Origin: Poriferisodalis sp965205175
Lineage (GTDB): Bacteria > Actinomycetota > Acidimicrobiia > Acidimicrobiales > Poriferisodalaceae
Assembly: GCF_965205175.1 (NCBI RefSeq)
Contig: NZ_OZ242038.1
Location: 2,232,001-2,296,000, forward strand
Direction of reading: 5' to 3'
Length of the DNA: 64,000 bases
The notes below the pieces were generated by a model. It was not told where the DNA came from and did no database searches. It saw only the letters and a list, made by a program, of their open reading frames with translations. Within the stretch, counting starts at the first letter, position 1. Each line of letters begins with the position of its first letter. Position numbers and translations under genes: made by a program. Positions 1 through 9,400 of this stretch are shown in pieces.

Positions 1-219
1 GAGCCCGCGATCGCCGACATCGGGCCCGGGCAGGTGGTGCAGTTCGAACGGCTCGGCTACTTCTGTGCCGAGGAGGCCGGGCGCGACCGTTCCGGCCCTC
101 TGGTGTTTCATCGCACGGTTGGCCTGCGAGACGAGTGGGCCAACATCGCCAAGCGGATGCAGGCAGATGATCGTGCTGCTGCGGGCACACAGCCGAAAGC
201 GAACGCCCCGACGCAGTAA
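1..219 (+). CDS. glnS: Glutaminyl-tRNA synthetase, C-terminal fragment
   Basis: This is the last 72 codons of a gene that begins before the window. The reading frame is open from base 1 and stops at TAA 217-219. The fragment contains QFERLGYFC followed by VFHRTVGLRDEW, which matches the end of the anticodon-binding beta-barrel of class I glutaminyl-tRNA synthetases (family pattern FERxGYFCxD...VFNRTVxLRDxW). The enzyme charges tRNA-Gln with glutamine in the cytoplasm. The catalytic domain is not visible. A non-discriminating GluRS is less likely because its anticodon domain is all-helical. The tail after the last conserved segment is short and low in complexity. Confidence 0.85.
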   Translation, partial: EPAIADIGPGQVVQFERLGYFCAEEAGRDRSGPLVFHRTVGLRDEWANIAKRMQADDRAAAGTQPKANAPTQ

Positions 220-292
220 CCGGCAGCTCCAGTGGCCGGCAGCGTCGCCGTCGACGACTGCGCTAGCCGACAGCGACGTCGCCGAGCCAGCT

Positions 293-982
293 TCAGGCGC
301 CCATCCAACGTCCCCAATGCACCACTCGACGACGCGCCGCGCTCGTTGTCGGCACTGCATCATCTGTCGCATCATCTGCGGGGCCGCCGCACAGGGAGCG
401 TCGCGCACGATCGCGGCTCGCCGCAGGGTCATCGGCGGCTTCGGCGTCCAGATCGGGCCAGCCCAGCGCCAACGCGCCGATGGGCTCATGCGCCGACGGG
501 ACGCCGAGCGCCGCTGCGACTGCGTCGGCGTGGCCGAACATCCCGAAGAACAGCACGCCGAGGCCCTCGTCGATGGCGGCGTACTGCAGCGCCAGCGCTG
601 CAAACGCAGCATCCACTGTCCAGTACGGCGTCGGCCAGGCCCCGACGCCGGCACCGAGCCCGGAGCGGGCCTTGTCCGGCTCGGCGTAACGCTCGAGGTA
701 CGCCTGCGGGTCCGCCCAGACCGTGACCAGGACCGGGCAGCTCCACAGCGACGCCCAGCGGAACGCGCCGCGGCGCTCCGGCGGCAGCGTCACCTCCCAG
801 TAGCGCGCCGTCTCCTGCGCGCCGCGCAGCACCACGAAGTCGAATCCCTGCGCGTTGCCGGCCGACGGGACCCGGCGTGCCGTGTCGAGCAGACCACGCA
901 GCAGCGCGTCGTCGATGGGGTCCGGCAGGAAATGCCGCGTCATCCGGCGGCGGCGGGCCAGCTCGCGGAAACGAGCAGTCAC
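293..982 (-). CDS. Nitroreductase-family FMN oxidoreductase
   Basis: The 229-residue protein starts at GTG 982. The N-terminal RRRRMTRHFLPDPID followed by RRVPSAGNAQGFDFVVL is the FMN-binding signature of the nitroreductase family. The C-terminal part GVLFFGMFGHADAVAAALG and PIGALALGWPD matches the usual end of the fold. Such enzymes use FMN and NAD(P)H to reduce nitro groups, quinones or other electrophiles, and the true substrate cannot be read from sequence. A charged, poorly conserved tail of about 40 residues follows the fold. It is convergent with glnS and lies downstream of the GNAT-like gene on the same strand. Confidence 0.88.
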   Translation of the reverse strand: MTARFRELARRRRMTRHFLPDPIDDALLRGLLDTARRVPSAGNAQGFDFVVLRGAQETARYWEVTLPPERRGAFRWASLWSCPVLVTVWADPQAYLERYAEPDKARSGLGAGVGAWPTPYWTVDAAFAALALQYAAIDEGLGVLFFGMFGHADAVAAALGVPSAHEPIGALALGWPDLDAEAADDPAASRDRARRSLCGGPADDATDDAVPTTSAARRRVVHWGRWMGA

Positions 983-1027
983 GGACTCACGCGCTCAGCA
1001 GGCCCAAGCGTCCATGAGCAGCGAGCG

Positions 1028-1693
1028 CTACAGCAGCTTCGCGAGATCTTCCCGACTCGCCCAGCCGAACGCGATCAGTGCATCGCCTGCGGCGGTGTCG
1101 AACCCGTCGAACAGCCCGATCACTGCGGGTTCGAGCTTCTCGGGCTTCGGCGCCGTGTGATTCAGCACGAATGACGGTCCGCCGTCCCCGCAGATCTTGA
1201 ACTCGCGCGCCTTGTACTCGCCTTGCACGTCGAAGCGCTTGGCCAGCCGCCGACCCCACGCGCGGTCTTCGCCGTTCGGCTCGTAACCGGGGCGAGGCAC
1301 CACCCGGTCGAGCTGCCTGAACGCCGTGAAGGCCGCTGCGTCGGCCATCTGGCACGCCACCAGCACGTCCTCGTCGGGGAACGCCAGCACTGCACGCCGC
1401 AGCTGGTCGGTCATCATGGCCCGCAGCGCGCTGTCGCGGCGGGCCGAACGGCGGGTGGCGCCGGCCCCCATCAGCACGCTCGGGTCTCCGCCGACCCGCT
1501 CGAGCGTGAAGAATCCGTACGCCGCCAACTTGGCGCCGTCGCGGACATGGGTGACGAGCACCCACGCGTCACGTTGCTTGGAGAGATGGCCGACATCGAA
1601 GTGAACATTCTCGCCGGTGACCAGCTCGGCCATCTCGGAGATCTCAGCGTCGCTGAGGGCCGTGCAGTCCTTTGTCTCAACTTCGAGCGCCAT
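1028..1693 (-). CDS. Conserved hypothetical protein, GNAT-like fold
   Basis: I do not recognise this 221-residue protein as a named family. The central part (AYGFFTLERVGG, then an Arg-rich segment GAGATRRSARRDS, then FPDEDVLVACQMADAAAFTAFRQL) resembles the beta-sheet and acyl-CoA-loop layout of GNAT acetyltransferases, but no convincing Q/RxxGxG/A motif is present. The C-terminal third (GEYKAREFKIC, FVLNHTAPKPEKLEP) has no parallel I know. Codon use is like the neighbours, and no competing ORF has domain content. The start ATG 1693 gives an N-terminus without signal peptide. It lies 84 bases downstream of the proteasome activator gene and may share its transcript. Confidence 0.75.
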   Translation of the reverse strand: MALEVETKDCTALSDAEISEMAELVTGENVHFDVGHLSKQRDAWVLVTHVRDGAKLAAYGFFTLERVGGDPSVLMGAGATRRSARRDSALRAMMTDQLRRAVLAFPDEDVLVACQMADAAAFTAFRQLDRVVPRPGYEPNGEDRAWGRRLAKRFDVQGEYKAREFKICGDGGPSFVLNHTAPKPEKLEPAVIGLFDGFDTAAGDALIAFGWASREDLAKLL

Positions 1694-1777
1694 GTGATTC
1701 TCGCTCCCCGCTGTGCTCGCTGGTCGGCCCCGCCGGGCACGACCTGTCTTTGTCCTTCGGTGGCTGTCAGTGGCGGA

Positions 1778-2284
1778 TCACAGGTAGACGCCGCCGCGCT
1801 TTGCGGCCGGAGCTCGGTTGGGCTGCTCTCCAGCCTCGAGCGCATCTCCTCGCATCGTGCGCAGCTGACGTTCTGCCATCATCTGCTGCGCGGACACTGC
1901 CGCCTGGATGCCGTGGAAGAGACCTTCGAGCCAGCCCACCAGCTGGGCCTGAGCAATGCGGAGCTCTGGACCCGACGGGACGTCCTCGTCGAAGGGCAGC
2001 GCAAGCCGATGCAGCTCGTCCGCAAGCGGCTCGGACAGCGCCGTAGCCAACTCGTCGACCGACAGGTGATAGACATCGCGCATCCGATCGCGACCTGCTT
2101 CGTCGAGTTCGGCGTGGCGGACTTCTTCGAGCAGCTTGCGAATCATGCCGCCGATGCGCATGAGCTTGGCCGGTTCCGGAACGACGGCCTCGTCCTCCAC
2201 ACTGTCGTCGCTCAGCGGTCCGCCCTCCAGCAACTCACCCTGCTGGGGACTCTGCGCTGCGTCGCGCACTGCACGGTCGACCAC
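1778..2284 (-). CDS. bpa: Bacterial proteasome activator (Bpa/PafE type)
   Basis: The 168-residue protein has the signature helices of the ATP-independent ring activator of the actinobacterial 20S proteasome: PAKLMRIGGMIRKLLEEVR near residue 38, then ELRIAQAQLVGWLEGLFHGI near residue 107, which is almost identical to the mycobacterial protein as I remember it. The extreme C-terminus GGVYL has the penultimate Tyr and terminal Leu used to dock into the alpha-ring pockets (mycobacteria end in GQYL). In mycobacteria the protein forms a dodecameric ring that feeds unfolded proteins to the core without ATP. The GTG 2284 start is uncertain because a second GTG lies five codons in. The proteasome core genes are not in the window. 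Confidence 0.92.
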   Translation of the reverse strand: MVDRAVRDAAQSPQQGELLEGGPLSDDSVEDEAVVPEPAKLMRIGGMIRKLLEEVRHAELDEAGRDRMRDVYHLSVDELATALSEPLADELHRLALPFDEDVPSGPELRIAQAQLVGWLEGLFHGIQAAVSAQQMMAERQLRTMRGDALEAGEQPNRAPAAKRGGVYL

Positions 2285-2356
2285 CCGCAGGATGCTATCT
2301 GGCGAGCATTCCTGCCCACCGAGCCGCAGTGGCAGTCGGCCTCACGACCGCGCTCG

Positions 2357-3493
2357 TCACAGCTGCGCGAGCGGCACCAGCATTTCCTCGGCAGTCAATC
2401 CGCCGTGGCGGCCGATGAGCGGGTGGCTGGGCTGAGGCTGGTTCGGCATCGTGAATGCAGCCAAGCCGCGGGGCACCAACGCGACATGGCCGAGCCGCGC
2501 TCTGGCTGCCTCGGTGACGTAACGGCCCAGCCATCTCTCGTCCAGCACGCGTTCCAACGAAGCGACGTCAGCCAAGCCGCGATAGCGCTCGCAGCTCGCC
2601 ATCAGCTCGGATTCGGCACCGGCGTGCGCGTGCAGCCAGAGCAATCGGGCCTCGCCGGACCAACCCTGAGCCAGCGCCACGATGTCGTCGTCGATGACCG
2701 TCGGCGGCTCGAGCACCTCCACGACGCCGTGGTCGGCGGTGACCAGAAGCGGGATCTGCGCCGGCAGGGTGCTGCGCAGCGCGACAGCAATGTGCTCGGC
2801 CTCGGCCAGTGCCGCTCGGTAGCGCTCGCCCAAGCCGAACTCGTGCGCCGCCTTGTCGAGCGTGTCGTAGTAGGCGTAGACGAACGGGGCGTGCTCGTCG
2901 ACGGCGCGGCGCACCGCGGCGACGAGACCGCACGCATCGTCCCAGCCCGAGAATGCGGCGCCCCGCAGGTGGGCGGCGCTGAAGCCGCTGCAGCGGAACG
3001 CCGAGCGGGTCACCACCGCTGCACGCCGGCCGCAGAAGGGCTCGACGGGCTGCATCTGCGCGGGCGGCAGCACAACTCGCATGTCCCGGCCGCCGGCGCG
3101 CCAGCGCAGCGCGTTGAGCAGGCCATAGGGCGTGGCCACGCGGTACCCCACCAGGCCGTGCTCGCCCGGGGTTGCCCCCGTAGTCAGCGATGTCAGCGCG
3201 GAGGCTGTGGTGCTGGGCGCCACGGTGGTGATCGGCGGCGACGCGTCGCTCGCCGCAGCGAGCGTGGGCGCCAGCCGGCGATGGCGACGCAGTTGGTGCC
3301 ACCCCAAGCCGTCGACCACGAACAGCACCACGGTGCGTGCTCGCGCGACGGCCTCGCTGAGTATGTCCGTCTGCACGCCGGCCAGCAGCGCCGGCACCAC
3401 CGCAGTCAGGCAGCCGTCGTCGTAGGCGGGCAAGGTTCGCTGGAGTGCCGGCGGCTCGGCGTCGGTGCCTGGCCCGAAGACGCCATCTCCCAC
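2357..3493 (-). CDS. Alkaline-phosphatase-superfamily phosphodiesterase
   Basis: The protein of about 378 residues belongs to the type I phosphodiesterase/nucleotide pyrophosphatase group. The metal-ligand segment VVLFVVDGLGWHQL near residue 55 is followed by the nucleophile region ITTVAPSTTASALTSLTTG, where the Thr after S/T-P-S-T is the expected phospho-acceptor. LLVTADHGVVEV supplies the Asp-His pair and SHPLIGRHGGLTAEEMLVP the last His. No signal peptide is seen, so the enzyme should be cytosolic. I chose GTG 3493. The frame stays open far upstream (to about 4333), but that part lies over the Rrf2 gene and has no domain. The substrate is unknown. Confidence 0.88.
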   Translation of the reverse strand: MGDGVFGPGTDAEPPALQRTLPAYDDGCLTAVVPALLAGVQTDILSEAVARARTVVLFVVDGLGWHQLRRHRRLAPTLAAASDASPPITTVAPSTTASALTSLTTGATPGEHGLVGYRVATPYGLLNALRWRAGGRDMRVVLPPAQMQPVEPFCGRRAAVVTRSAFRCSGFSAAHLRGAAFSGWDDACGLVAAVRRAVDEHAPFVYAYYDTLDKAAHEFGLGERYRAALAEAEHIAVALRSTLPAQIPLLVTADHGVVEVLEPPTVIDDDIVALAQGWSGEARLLWLHAHAGAESELMASCERYRGLADVASLERVLDERWLGRYVTEAARARLGHVALVPRGLAAFTMPNQPQPSHPLIGRHGGLTAEEMLVPLAQL

Positions 3494-3595
3494 GCAGGCG
3501 ACACTATGCGCGGCAGCGTGCGCGTCTGGCTCTGAGACTCTGGCGCTGCGTGTCCGGCGCTGGGGCGCGCGAGACGCCGGGGCTACGCTGCCGGC

Positions 3596-4051
3596 GTGGC
3601 GGTCTCGACGCGGGGAGATTACGCGAGCCGCGCGCTGCTGTCGCTCGTCCTGAACGACAACGGGCGACCGATTTCGGTCAGGGACATCGCTGAGCGCACC
3701 GGTCTGCCGCAGCCGTACCTCGAACAGATCCTCCTCGCGCTCAAAGGCGCCGGACTGGTGCGTTCCAAGCGCGGTGTCGGCGGGGGCTACGTGATGGCAC
3801 GCGATCCAGCCGAAGTCACGATCGGGATGATCGTTCGAGCGGTCGACGGTCCGATTTCCCTCGGCGACTTCGGCCAGCCCCATCAAGACGGCGCCTGCGA
3901 CCATGAGGGGCAGTGTGTGCTGCTGGCAATCTGGGACTCCGTCGGCCAGAGCATGCGTGCACAGCTCGATTCCTACAGTCTCGCAGCGGTGGCGGAGGTC
4001 TCCCGGGGACGTGCCCCGTGGCCAAAGTGCGATGCCGAGCAGCCTCGCTGA
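3596..4051 (+). CDS. Rrf2-family transcriptional regulator
   Basis: The 151-residue protein starts at GTG 3596 with the Rrf2 winged-helix pattern STRGDYASRALLSL, ISVRDIAERTGLPQPYLEQIL, then GLVRSKRGVGGGYVMARDP and ITIG-like wing. It should bind DNA as a dimer. Members with an Fe-S cluster (IscR, NsrR, RirA) carry three Cys after the dimer helix. Here I see Cys101 and Cys107 and only one more Cys close to the C-terminus, so cluster binding is uncertain. It is divergent from the phosphodiesterase gene across a 102-base gap that should hold both promoters, and its 3' end overlaps the convergent pseudouridine synthase gene by 79 bases. Confidence 0.9.
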   Translation: MAVSTRGDYASRALLSLVLNDNGRPISVRDIAERTGLPQPYLEQILLALKGAGLVRSKRGVGGGYVMARDPAEVTIGMIVRAVDGPISLGDFGQPHQDGACDHEGQCVLLAIWDSVGQSMRAQLDSYSLAAVAEVSRGRAPWPKCDAEQPR

Positions 4052-5028
4052 GAGGTGTCGATGGCTGGGGGAAATTCGGCCGACAGAACTGCGGCCGACA
4101 CGGTTGAGCCGAACGCCGTCAAGGCACGATCGAAGTCGGCGGGCATCGGCGCCTCGATGTCCACGTCCGCACCCGATGTCGGGTGGCGAAACGACAGCCG
4201 GCATGCGTGCAGGAGCGGTCGCCCGATGCCGACCGGATCCGGCACACCGTAGGCCAGATCGCCCAGCAACGGCAGTCCGACGGCCGCCAGATGCACCCTG
4301 ATCTGATGAGTCCGTCCGGTTTCGAGCCGGCAACGCAGCAACGACGCTTCCACCGGATGCGTGAACATCTCCGCGACGCGGTAGTGCGTGCGCGCCCAGC
4401 GTCCGTCGGACGTCACCGCCATGCGCATGCGATGCGTCTGATCTCGGCCGATCGGCGCATCGATCGTGCCCGTCTCCGCAGGAGGTCGTCCGCTTGCGAG
4501 TGCTGCGTAGATCCGCACGACCAAGCGCTGCGACAGCTGTTCGACGAGCGCGTCATAGGCTGCACGGTTGCGGGCGCACACCAGCGCACCGCTGGTCCCG
4601 CGGTCGAGGCGGTGCACGATGCCGGGTCGGCCGGGCTGGCCTGCGTCGGCCATGTCGGGGAAACGCTCGACCAGAGCGTCTGCGAGCGTGCCGCTGGCGT
4701 GCCCGCTGCCCGGGTGCGTGACCACACCGGCCGGCTTGTTGACCACGACGACATCGGCATCAGCGTGCAGCACCTCGAACGGGACGGCCTCATGTCGCCG
4801 CTCAGCGGCCGACGTGGCCGACCGCTGCGGTGTCACCTCGACAGTCGAACCCGCCGACAGTCGAACGGACCTCGTGGTGACCTGTTCCCCATCGATCAGC
4901 ACACGGCCCTGCGCGACCATGTCCGCCGTTTCGGATCGGGAACGCCCGGTCAGCAGCGACATTGCCCGGTCGACGCGTTCGCCTGACAACGCCTCCGGCA
5001 CCGTCACGCGCTCAGATCGTTCGTTCAC
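3973..5028 (-). CDS. RluA/RluD-family 23S rRNA pseudouridine synthase
   Basis: The 351-residue protein has an N-terminal S4-like RNA-binding domain (RVDRAMSLLTGRSRSETADM, residues 18-37), then the catalytic domain with VVVNKPAGVVTHPGSGH and the motif GIVHRLDRGTSGALV, whose Asp is the nucleophile that isomerises uridine. RTHQIRVHLAAVGLPLLGD completes the family signature. Its start GTG 5028 overlaps the lspA stop by four bases (GTGA), so the two are translationally coupled. About 45 residues after the normal end of the fold form a low-complexity tail that runs antisense into the 3' end of the Rrf2 gene. Placement after lspA is the common bacterial arrangement for rluD-like genes. Confidence 0.93.
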   Translation of the reverse strand: MNERSERVTVPEALSGERVDRAMSLLTGRSRSETADMVAQGRVLIDGEQVTTRSVRLSAGSTVEVTPQRSATSAAERRHEAVPFEVLHADADVVVVNKPAGVVTHPGSGHASGTLADALVERFPDMADAGQPGRPGIVHRLDRGTSGALVCARNRAAYDALVEQLSQRLVVRIYAALASGRPPAETGTIDAPIGRDQTHRMRMAVTSDGRWARTHYRVAEMFTHPVEASLLRCRLETGRTHQIRVHLAAVGLPLLGDLAYGVPDPVGIGRPLLHACRLSFRHPTSGADVDIEAPMPADFDRALTAFGSTVSAAVLSAEFPPAIDTSQRGCSASHFGHGARPRETSATAARL

Positions 5029-5516
5029 TCAGCCGCCAAGCGCGAGCCGCCGTCGCTGCGCCGCTCGCTCCGGTACAGGTGGACCAGCACGAAGACCAGC
5101 CCGACGCTGATGGCAGCATCAGCCACGTTGAAGACCGGCCACCATCCCAGATCGATGAAATCCACCACGGCGCCACGCCCCCAGGCTGCGTTGCGCACCA
5201 GCCGGTCGGCGAGATTTCCCAGCGCGCCTCCGATGACGCAGCCGAGGCCGATCTGGGCATATGGGCCTCCGAACCGCCGGCGAGACGACCACAGGAATCC
5301 GACGATCACGACTGCGACCAGTGCCAGTATCGGACCGAGGCCCCGCCCCGCCGAGAAGGCGATGCCAGTGTTGTACACGAGGCGCAAGCGCAGCGTCCAG
5401 ATCACGTCGATGATGCGGTCGTCGAGCACTGCCAGCGCCCACGCCTTGGTGGCCTGATCGAGGCCGAGCACCACGCCCGCAACGATGGCGATGGTGAGGC
5501 TGCGCTTGCTCGTCAC
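5025..5516 (-). CDS. lspA: Signal peptidase II (prolipoprotein signal peptidase)
   Basis: LspA cleaves the signal peptide of diacylglyceryl-modified prolipoproteins in the membrane. The protein shows GLDQATKAWAL, VYNTGIAFS and the two catalytic Asp regions, GGALGNLADRL and VVDFIDLG...FNVADAAI, with four membrane spans. I prefer GTG 5516 (163 residues, beginning VTSKRSLTIAIVAG). The frame also extends to a TTG at 5558, which would add 14 residues before the first membrane helix. Predicted lipoproteins in this window (the LpqB-like and ThiB-like proteins) are likely substrates. Confidence 0.93.
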   Translation of the reverse strand: MTSKRSLTIAIVAGVVLGLDQATKAWALAVLDDRIIDVIWTLRLRLVYNTGIAFSAGRGLGPILALVAVVIVGFLWSSRRRFGGPYAQIGLGCVIGGALGNLADRLVRNAAWGRGAVVDFIDLGWWPVFNVADAAISVGLVFVLVHLYRSERRSDGGSRLAAE

Positions 5517-5562
5517 CTGCCATCGCGTCGGAACTCGGCGTATCGTCGGCAACGGCAACCGC

Positions 5563-6285
5563 TCAAGATCGCCGCCACGCCGGACCGCTGCTCTTCACCT
5601 CCACCCGCATCGAAGCGTGCGGAATCGCCTGCAGACGCGCCTTGGGGATCGGCTTGCCCGAGACGACGCAAACGCCGTACGTGCCGTCGTCGATGCGCGC
5701 CAACGCAGCGTCGATCTCCGCGATTTCCTCACGTTCGCGAGCGGAGATCTGCAGTGCTCGGTCACGCTCGACCGCGATGGAGTCCCCTTCGCCCGACTCC
5801 TCGTCGAACTGCACGTCGCCTGGCTCGCGCTCGCTGACCAGCTGTTCTGCTTCTGCTTCGTATCGTTCGGCGTGTGCGGTATAGCGACGGCGCTCAGCCA
5901 GCAGCGCTTGACGCTGCTGTTCCAGAAACTCCTCGCCGAAGCGCGCTGCGGCCGTCTTGCGGCGCGTCGCAGCCTTCTTCGCTGCCGCCTTCTTCGCAGC
6001 ACCAGCCTTGCGAGCAGGCACCTTCCTGGCAGCGACCTTCTTGACCACAGACTTCTTGGCAGCCGCCTTCTTCGCAGCACCAGCCTTGCGAGCAGGCGCC
6101 TTCCTGGCAGCGGCTTTCTTGACCACAGACTTCTTGGCAGCCGCCTTCTTCGCAGCACCAGCCTTGCGAGCAGGCGCCTTCCTGGCAGCGGCTTTCTTGG
6201 CCACAGACTTCTTGGCGGCGGCCTTCTTCGCGGCACCTTTGCGGGCGGGCGCCTTCTTCGCAGCGGCCTTCTTGGCAGCAGCCAT
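5563..6285 (-). CDS. DksA/TraR-like protein with Lys/Ala-rich H1-like repeat domain
   Basis: The 240-residue protein starts at ATG 6285 behind a strong Shine-Dalgarno sequence (GGGAGGGG). Residues 1-110 are a Lys/Ala/Arg-rich tail made of near-perfect 26-residue repeats (KAAARKAPARKAGAAKKAAA type), like histone H1 and the C-terminal tail of mycobacterial HupB, so non-specific DNA or RNA binding is expected. Residues 115-240 are a DksA/TraR-type coiled coil and finger, ending YGVCVVSGKPIPKARLQAIP. Only one of the four zinc-binding Cys remains, so the finger is probably zinc-free. A role at RNA polymerase or the nucleoid is inference. It is divergent from ileS. Confidence 0.88.
   Translation of the reverse strand: MAAAKKAAAKKAPARKGAAKKAAAKKSVAKKAAARKAPARKAGAAKKAAAKKSVVKKAAARKAPARKAGAAKKAAAKKSVVKKVAARKVPARKAGAAKKAAAKKAATRRKTAAARFGEEFLEQQRQALLAERRRYTAHAERYEAEAEQLVSEREPGDVQFDEESGEGDSIAVERDRALQISAREREEIAEIDAALARIDDGTYGVCVVSGKPIPKARLQAIPHASMRVEVKSSGPAWRRS
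5981..6214. repeat. Three 78-bp tandem repeats encoding 26-residue Lys/Ala units
   Basis: Copies begin at 5981, 6059 and 6137, with a decayed fourth at 6215. The period is 78 bp, so the frame is kept. Copies 2 and 3 differ at very few bases, which points to recent duplication or gene conversion and suggests that repeat number varies between strains. Confidence 0.93.
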
Positions 6286-6485
6286 AGCCCCTCCCTACAG
6301 AAGCAGCGCCACAGTGTACGACTCGAAGCCCGAACTCCGCCCCCGCCGATTCGATGTCGGGCCGAATCGAGGCTGGATCGAGGCTGGGCCCACGGTGATG
6401 GGTACCCTCGCTGCTTCGTGCGCAGGCGAGTGAACTCGTCCGCATCCTCGGCAGGAGGCTGCGACCGAGTCCGCGGGAGGCGCTG

Positions 6486-9400
6486 GTGAAGCGAGAGCCG
6501 TCCGACACGGTGTACCCGCGCGTGCCCGCGCCGGCCGACTTTCCTGAGATCGAGGAGCGCATCCTCGAACGTTGGCGCGACGAGGACACCTTCAAGGCGT
6601 CGATCGCCAATCGGCCGGCCGACGACGAGTTCGTCTTCTACGACGGTCCGCCGTTTGCGAACGGTCTGCCGCATCATGGGCATTTGCTGACCGGATACGT
6701 CAAGGACGTGATTCCCCGCTACCAGACGATGCGTGGACGCCGCGTCAATCGACGCTTCGGATGGGACTGTCACGGCCTGCCCGCAGAAATGGAATCCGAG
6801 CGTGAGCTCGGTGTCAGCGGGCGGGCCGCAATCACCGAGTTCGGCATCGAGCGCTTCAACGCGCACTGTCGCGCCTCCGTGCTGCGCTATACCGCTGAGT
6901 GGCGCAGCACCGTCACCCGCCAGGCGCGCTGGGTGGACTTCGACGACGACTACAAGACCATGGATCTGCCGTACATGGAATCGGTCATGTGGGCGTTCAA
7001 GCAGCTCTGGGACCAAGGCCTCATCTACCGGGCGTTCCGGGTCATGCCCTACTCGTGGGGCGCGGAGACTCCGCTGTCCAACTTCGAGATTCGGCTCGAC
7101 GACGCCACCCGGCCTCGACAGGATCCGGCTGTCACCGTCTGGTTCGAGCTGGCCGACACTGATGCCACTGCACGCACGGGCGAGCCGCTGCGACTGCTCG
7201 CCTGGACGACGACGCCGTGGACACTGCCGTCCAACCTTGCCGTCGCCGTCGGCGCCGACACTTCGTACTCGGTGGTGCAGGCCGAAGCGCTCGGCGGCGC
7301 TCGCTACGTCCTCGCCTCGGACTGTCTCGAGCGCTACGCCGCGGACCTCGAGCCCTGCACTGTCGTCGGCACGCTGACCGGCGCTGAGCTGGCAGGTCGC
7401 CGCTACTCGCCGCTCTTCGACTGCTTCAGCCACCGAACGGAGGCGTTCCGAGTGCTCGTCGGCGACTTCGTCGACACGTCCGAAGGCACCGGCGTGGTTC
7501 ACCTTGCCCCTGGCTTCGGCGAGGAGGACCAGCTGCTGTGCGAAGCCAACGGCATCGAGATCGGCGATGCCGTGCCGGTGGACGACAAAGGCTGCTTCAC
7601 CGATGCCGTGGCGTCGTGGGCGACGCTCAACGTCTTCGAGGCAAACCCGCAGATCATCGCCCATCTGAAGCACCGCGGCAGGGTGCTGCGCCACGACACC
7701 TACGAGCACAACTACCCGCATTGCTGGAGAACCGATACACCCATCATCTACAAGGCCATCAACTCGTGGTACGTCGAGGTGTCGCAGATCTCAGAGCGCT
7801 TGGCAGCGACCAACCAGCAGATCAACTGGGTCCCCGATCATGTGCGAGACGGCCGATTCGGCCAGTGGCTGGCCGGTGCCCGTGACTGGTCGATCAGCCG
7901 CAATCGTTTCTGGGGCTCGCCCATCCCGATCTGGATGAGCGACGACCCCGAGTATCCGCGCATCGACGTCTACGGCAGCATCGACGAGCTCGAAGCAGAC
8001 TTCGGGGTGCGCCCGACCGATCTGCATCGGCCGTACATCGACGAACTCACCCGCCCGAATCCGGACGACCCCAGCGGCAGCTCGACCATGCGACGGGTGC
8101 CCGAAGTGCTGGACTGCTGGTTCGAGTCGGGCTCGATGCCGTTCGCAGCCGTTCACTACCCGTTCGAGAACACCGAGTGGTTCGAGCAGAACTTCCCGGC
8201 CGACTTCATCGTGGAGTACATCAACCAGACCCGCGGCTGGTTCTACACGCTCCACGTCCTTGCGGGAGCGCTCTTTGGCCAACCGGCGTTCCGCAACGTC
8301 ATCTGCCACGGGGTGCTGCTCGCCGCTGACGGCGCCAAGCTGTCCAAGCGCCTGCGCAACTACACGGAACCCACCGACATCTTCGCCGACAAGGGCGCCG
8401 ATGCGCTGCGATGGTACCTGATGTCCACCAACATCGTGCGAGGCGGCGACACGCGCATTTCCGACCAAGGCATCGACGAGGTTCTCCGGCAGGTCCTCAT
8501 TCCGATCTGGAACTCCTACGCGTTCTTCACGCTCTACGCGAACGCGGACGGTTACGAGGCCAAGGTTCGCTACGACTCCTCCGATGTGCTCGATCGCTAC
8601 GTGCTGGCCAAGACACGGGCCACACTGGAATCGGTCACCGCGAGTTTCGACGCCTACGACCTGCCCGGTGCCGCAGCCGAGCTGCTGACGTTCATCGACG
8701 CCCTGAACAACTGGTACATCCGCCGCAGCCGCGGACGGTTCTGGGGCGAGTCTGGCGCGGGCGCGACGCCGGTCCAGGCGCCTTCGACCGGCGACCGCGC
8801 AGCCTTCGACACCCTCTTCACGGTGCTGCGGATCTTCGCGGCCATGGCGGCGCCGCTGCTGCCGATGATCACCGAGGAGATCTACGGCGGCCTGACCGGC
8901 GGCGCCAGTGTGCATCTGAGCGACTGGCCCGACGCGGCGGCACTGCCGCGCGACCCGGACTTGGTCGAACGCATGGATGCCGTGCGGGCTGCTGCCTCAG
9001 CCGCGTTGCGGCTACGCGAGGACGCCGAGCTGCGGGTTCGCCTGCCGCTGCCACGCGTCACGGTCGCCGGCGCAGGCGCATCGCTGCTCGAGCCGTACAC
9101 GTTCCTGCTGGCGGAGGAGATCAATGTCGCCGAAGTGGTAGTGAGCGAGGACCTGGGCGCGTGGGCCACGCCCGTGCTGCGCCCCCGAGGCTCGCTGCTC
9201 GGGCCCCGCCTCGGCGGCGCAGCTCAGCAGGTCTTCGCAGCGGCTCGCTCGGGCGAGTGGCGGATCGCAGCCGACGGCACCGCCGACGCCGGCGGCCATC
9301 GGCTGCAGCCCGATGAGTTTCAGCTGAGCCTGCAGCCCGTCGAACCCGCTACCACCGCTGTGCTGGCCAAACAGCAGCTCGTGGTGGTGCTCGACACCAC

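Noticed and set aside
1223..3535. Long plus-strand ORF of 770 codons
   Set aside because: It is antisense to the GNAT-like, proteasome activator and phosphodiesterase genes, has shadow composition rich in Arg, Gln and His, and shows no domain.
6286..6485. Possible T-box leader before ileS
   Set aside because: The GGGTACCC stretch near 6400 is not a T-box core (GGTGGNACCGCG type), and there is no recognisable stem I or specifier loop. The region is only 200 bases and shared with a divergent gene.
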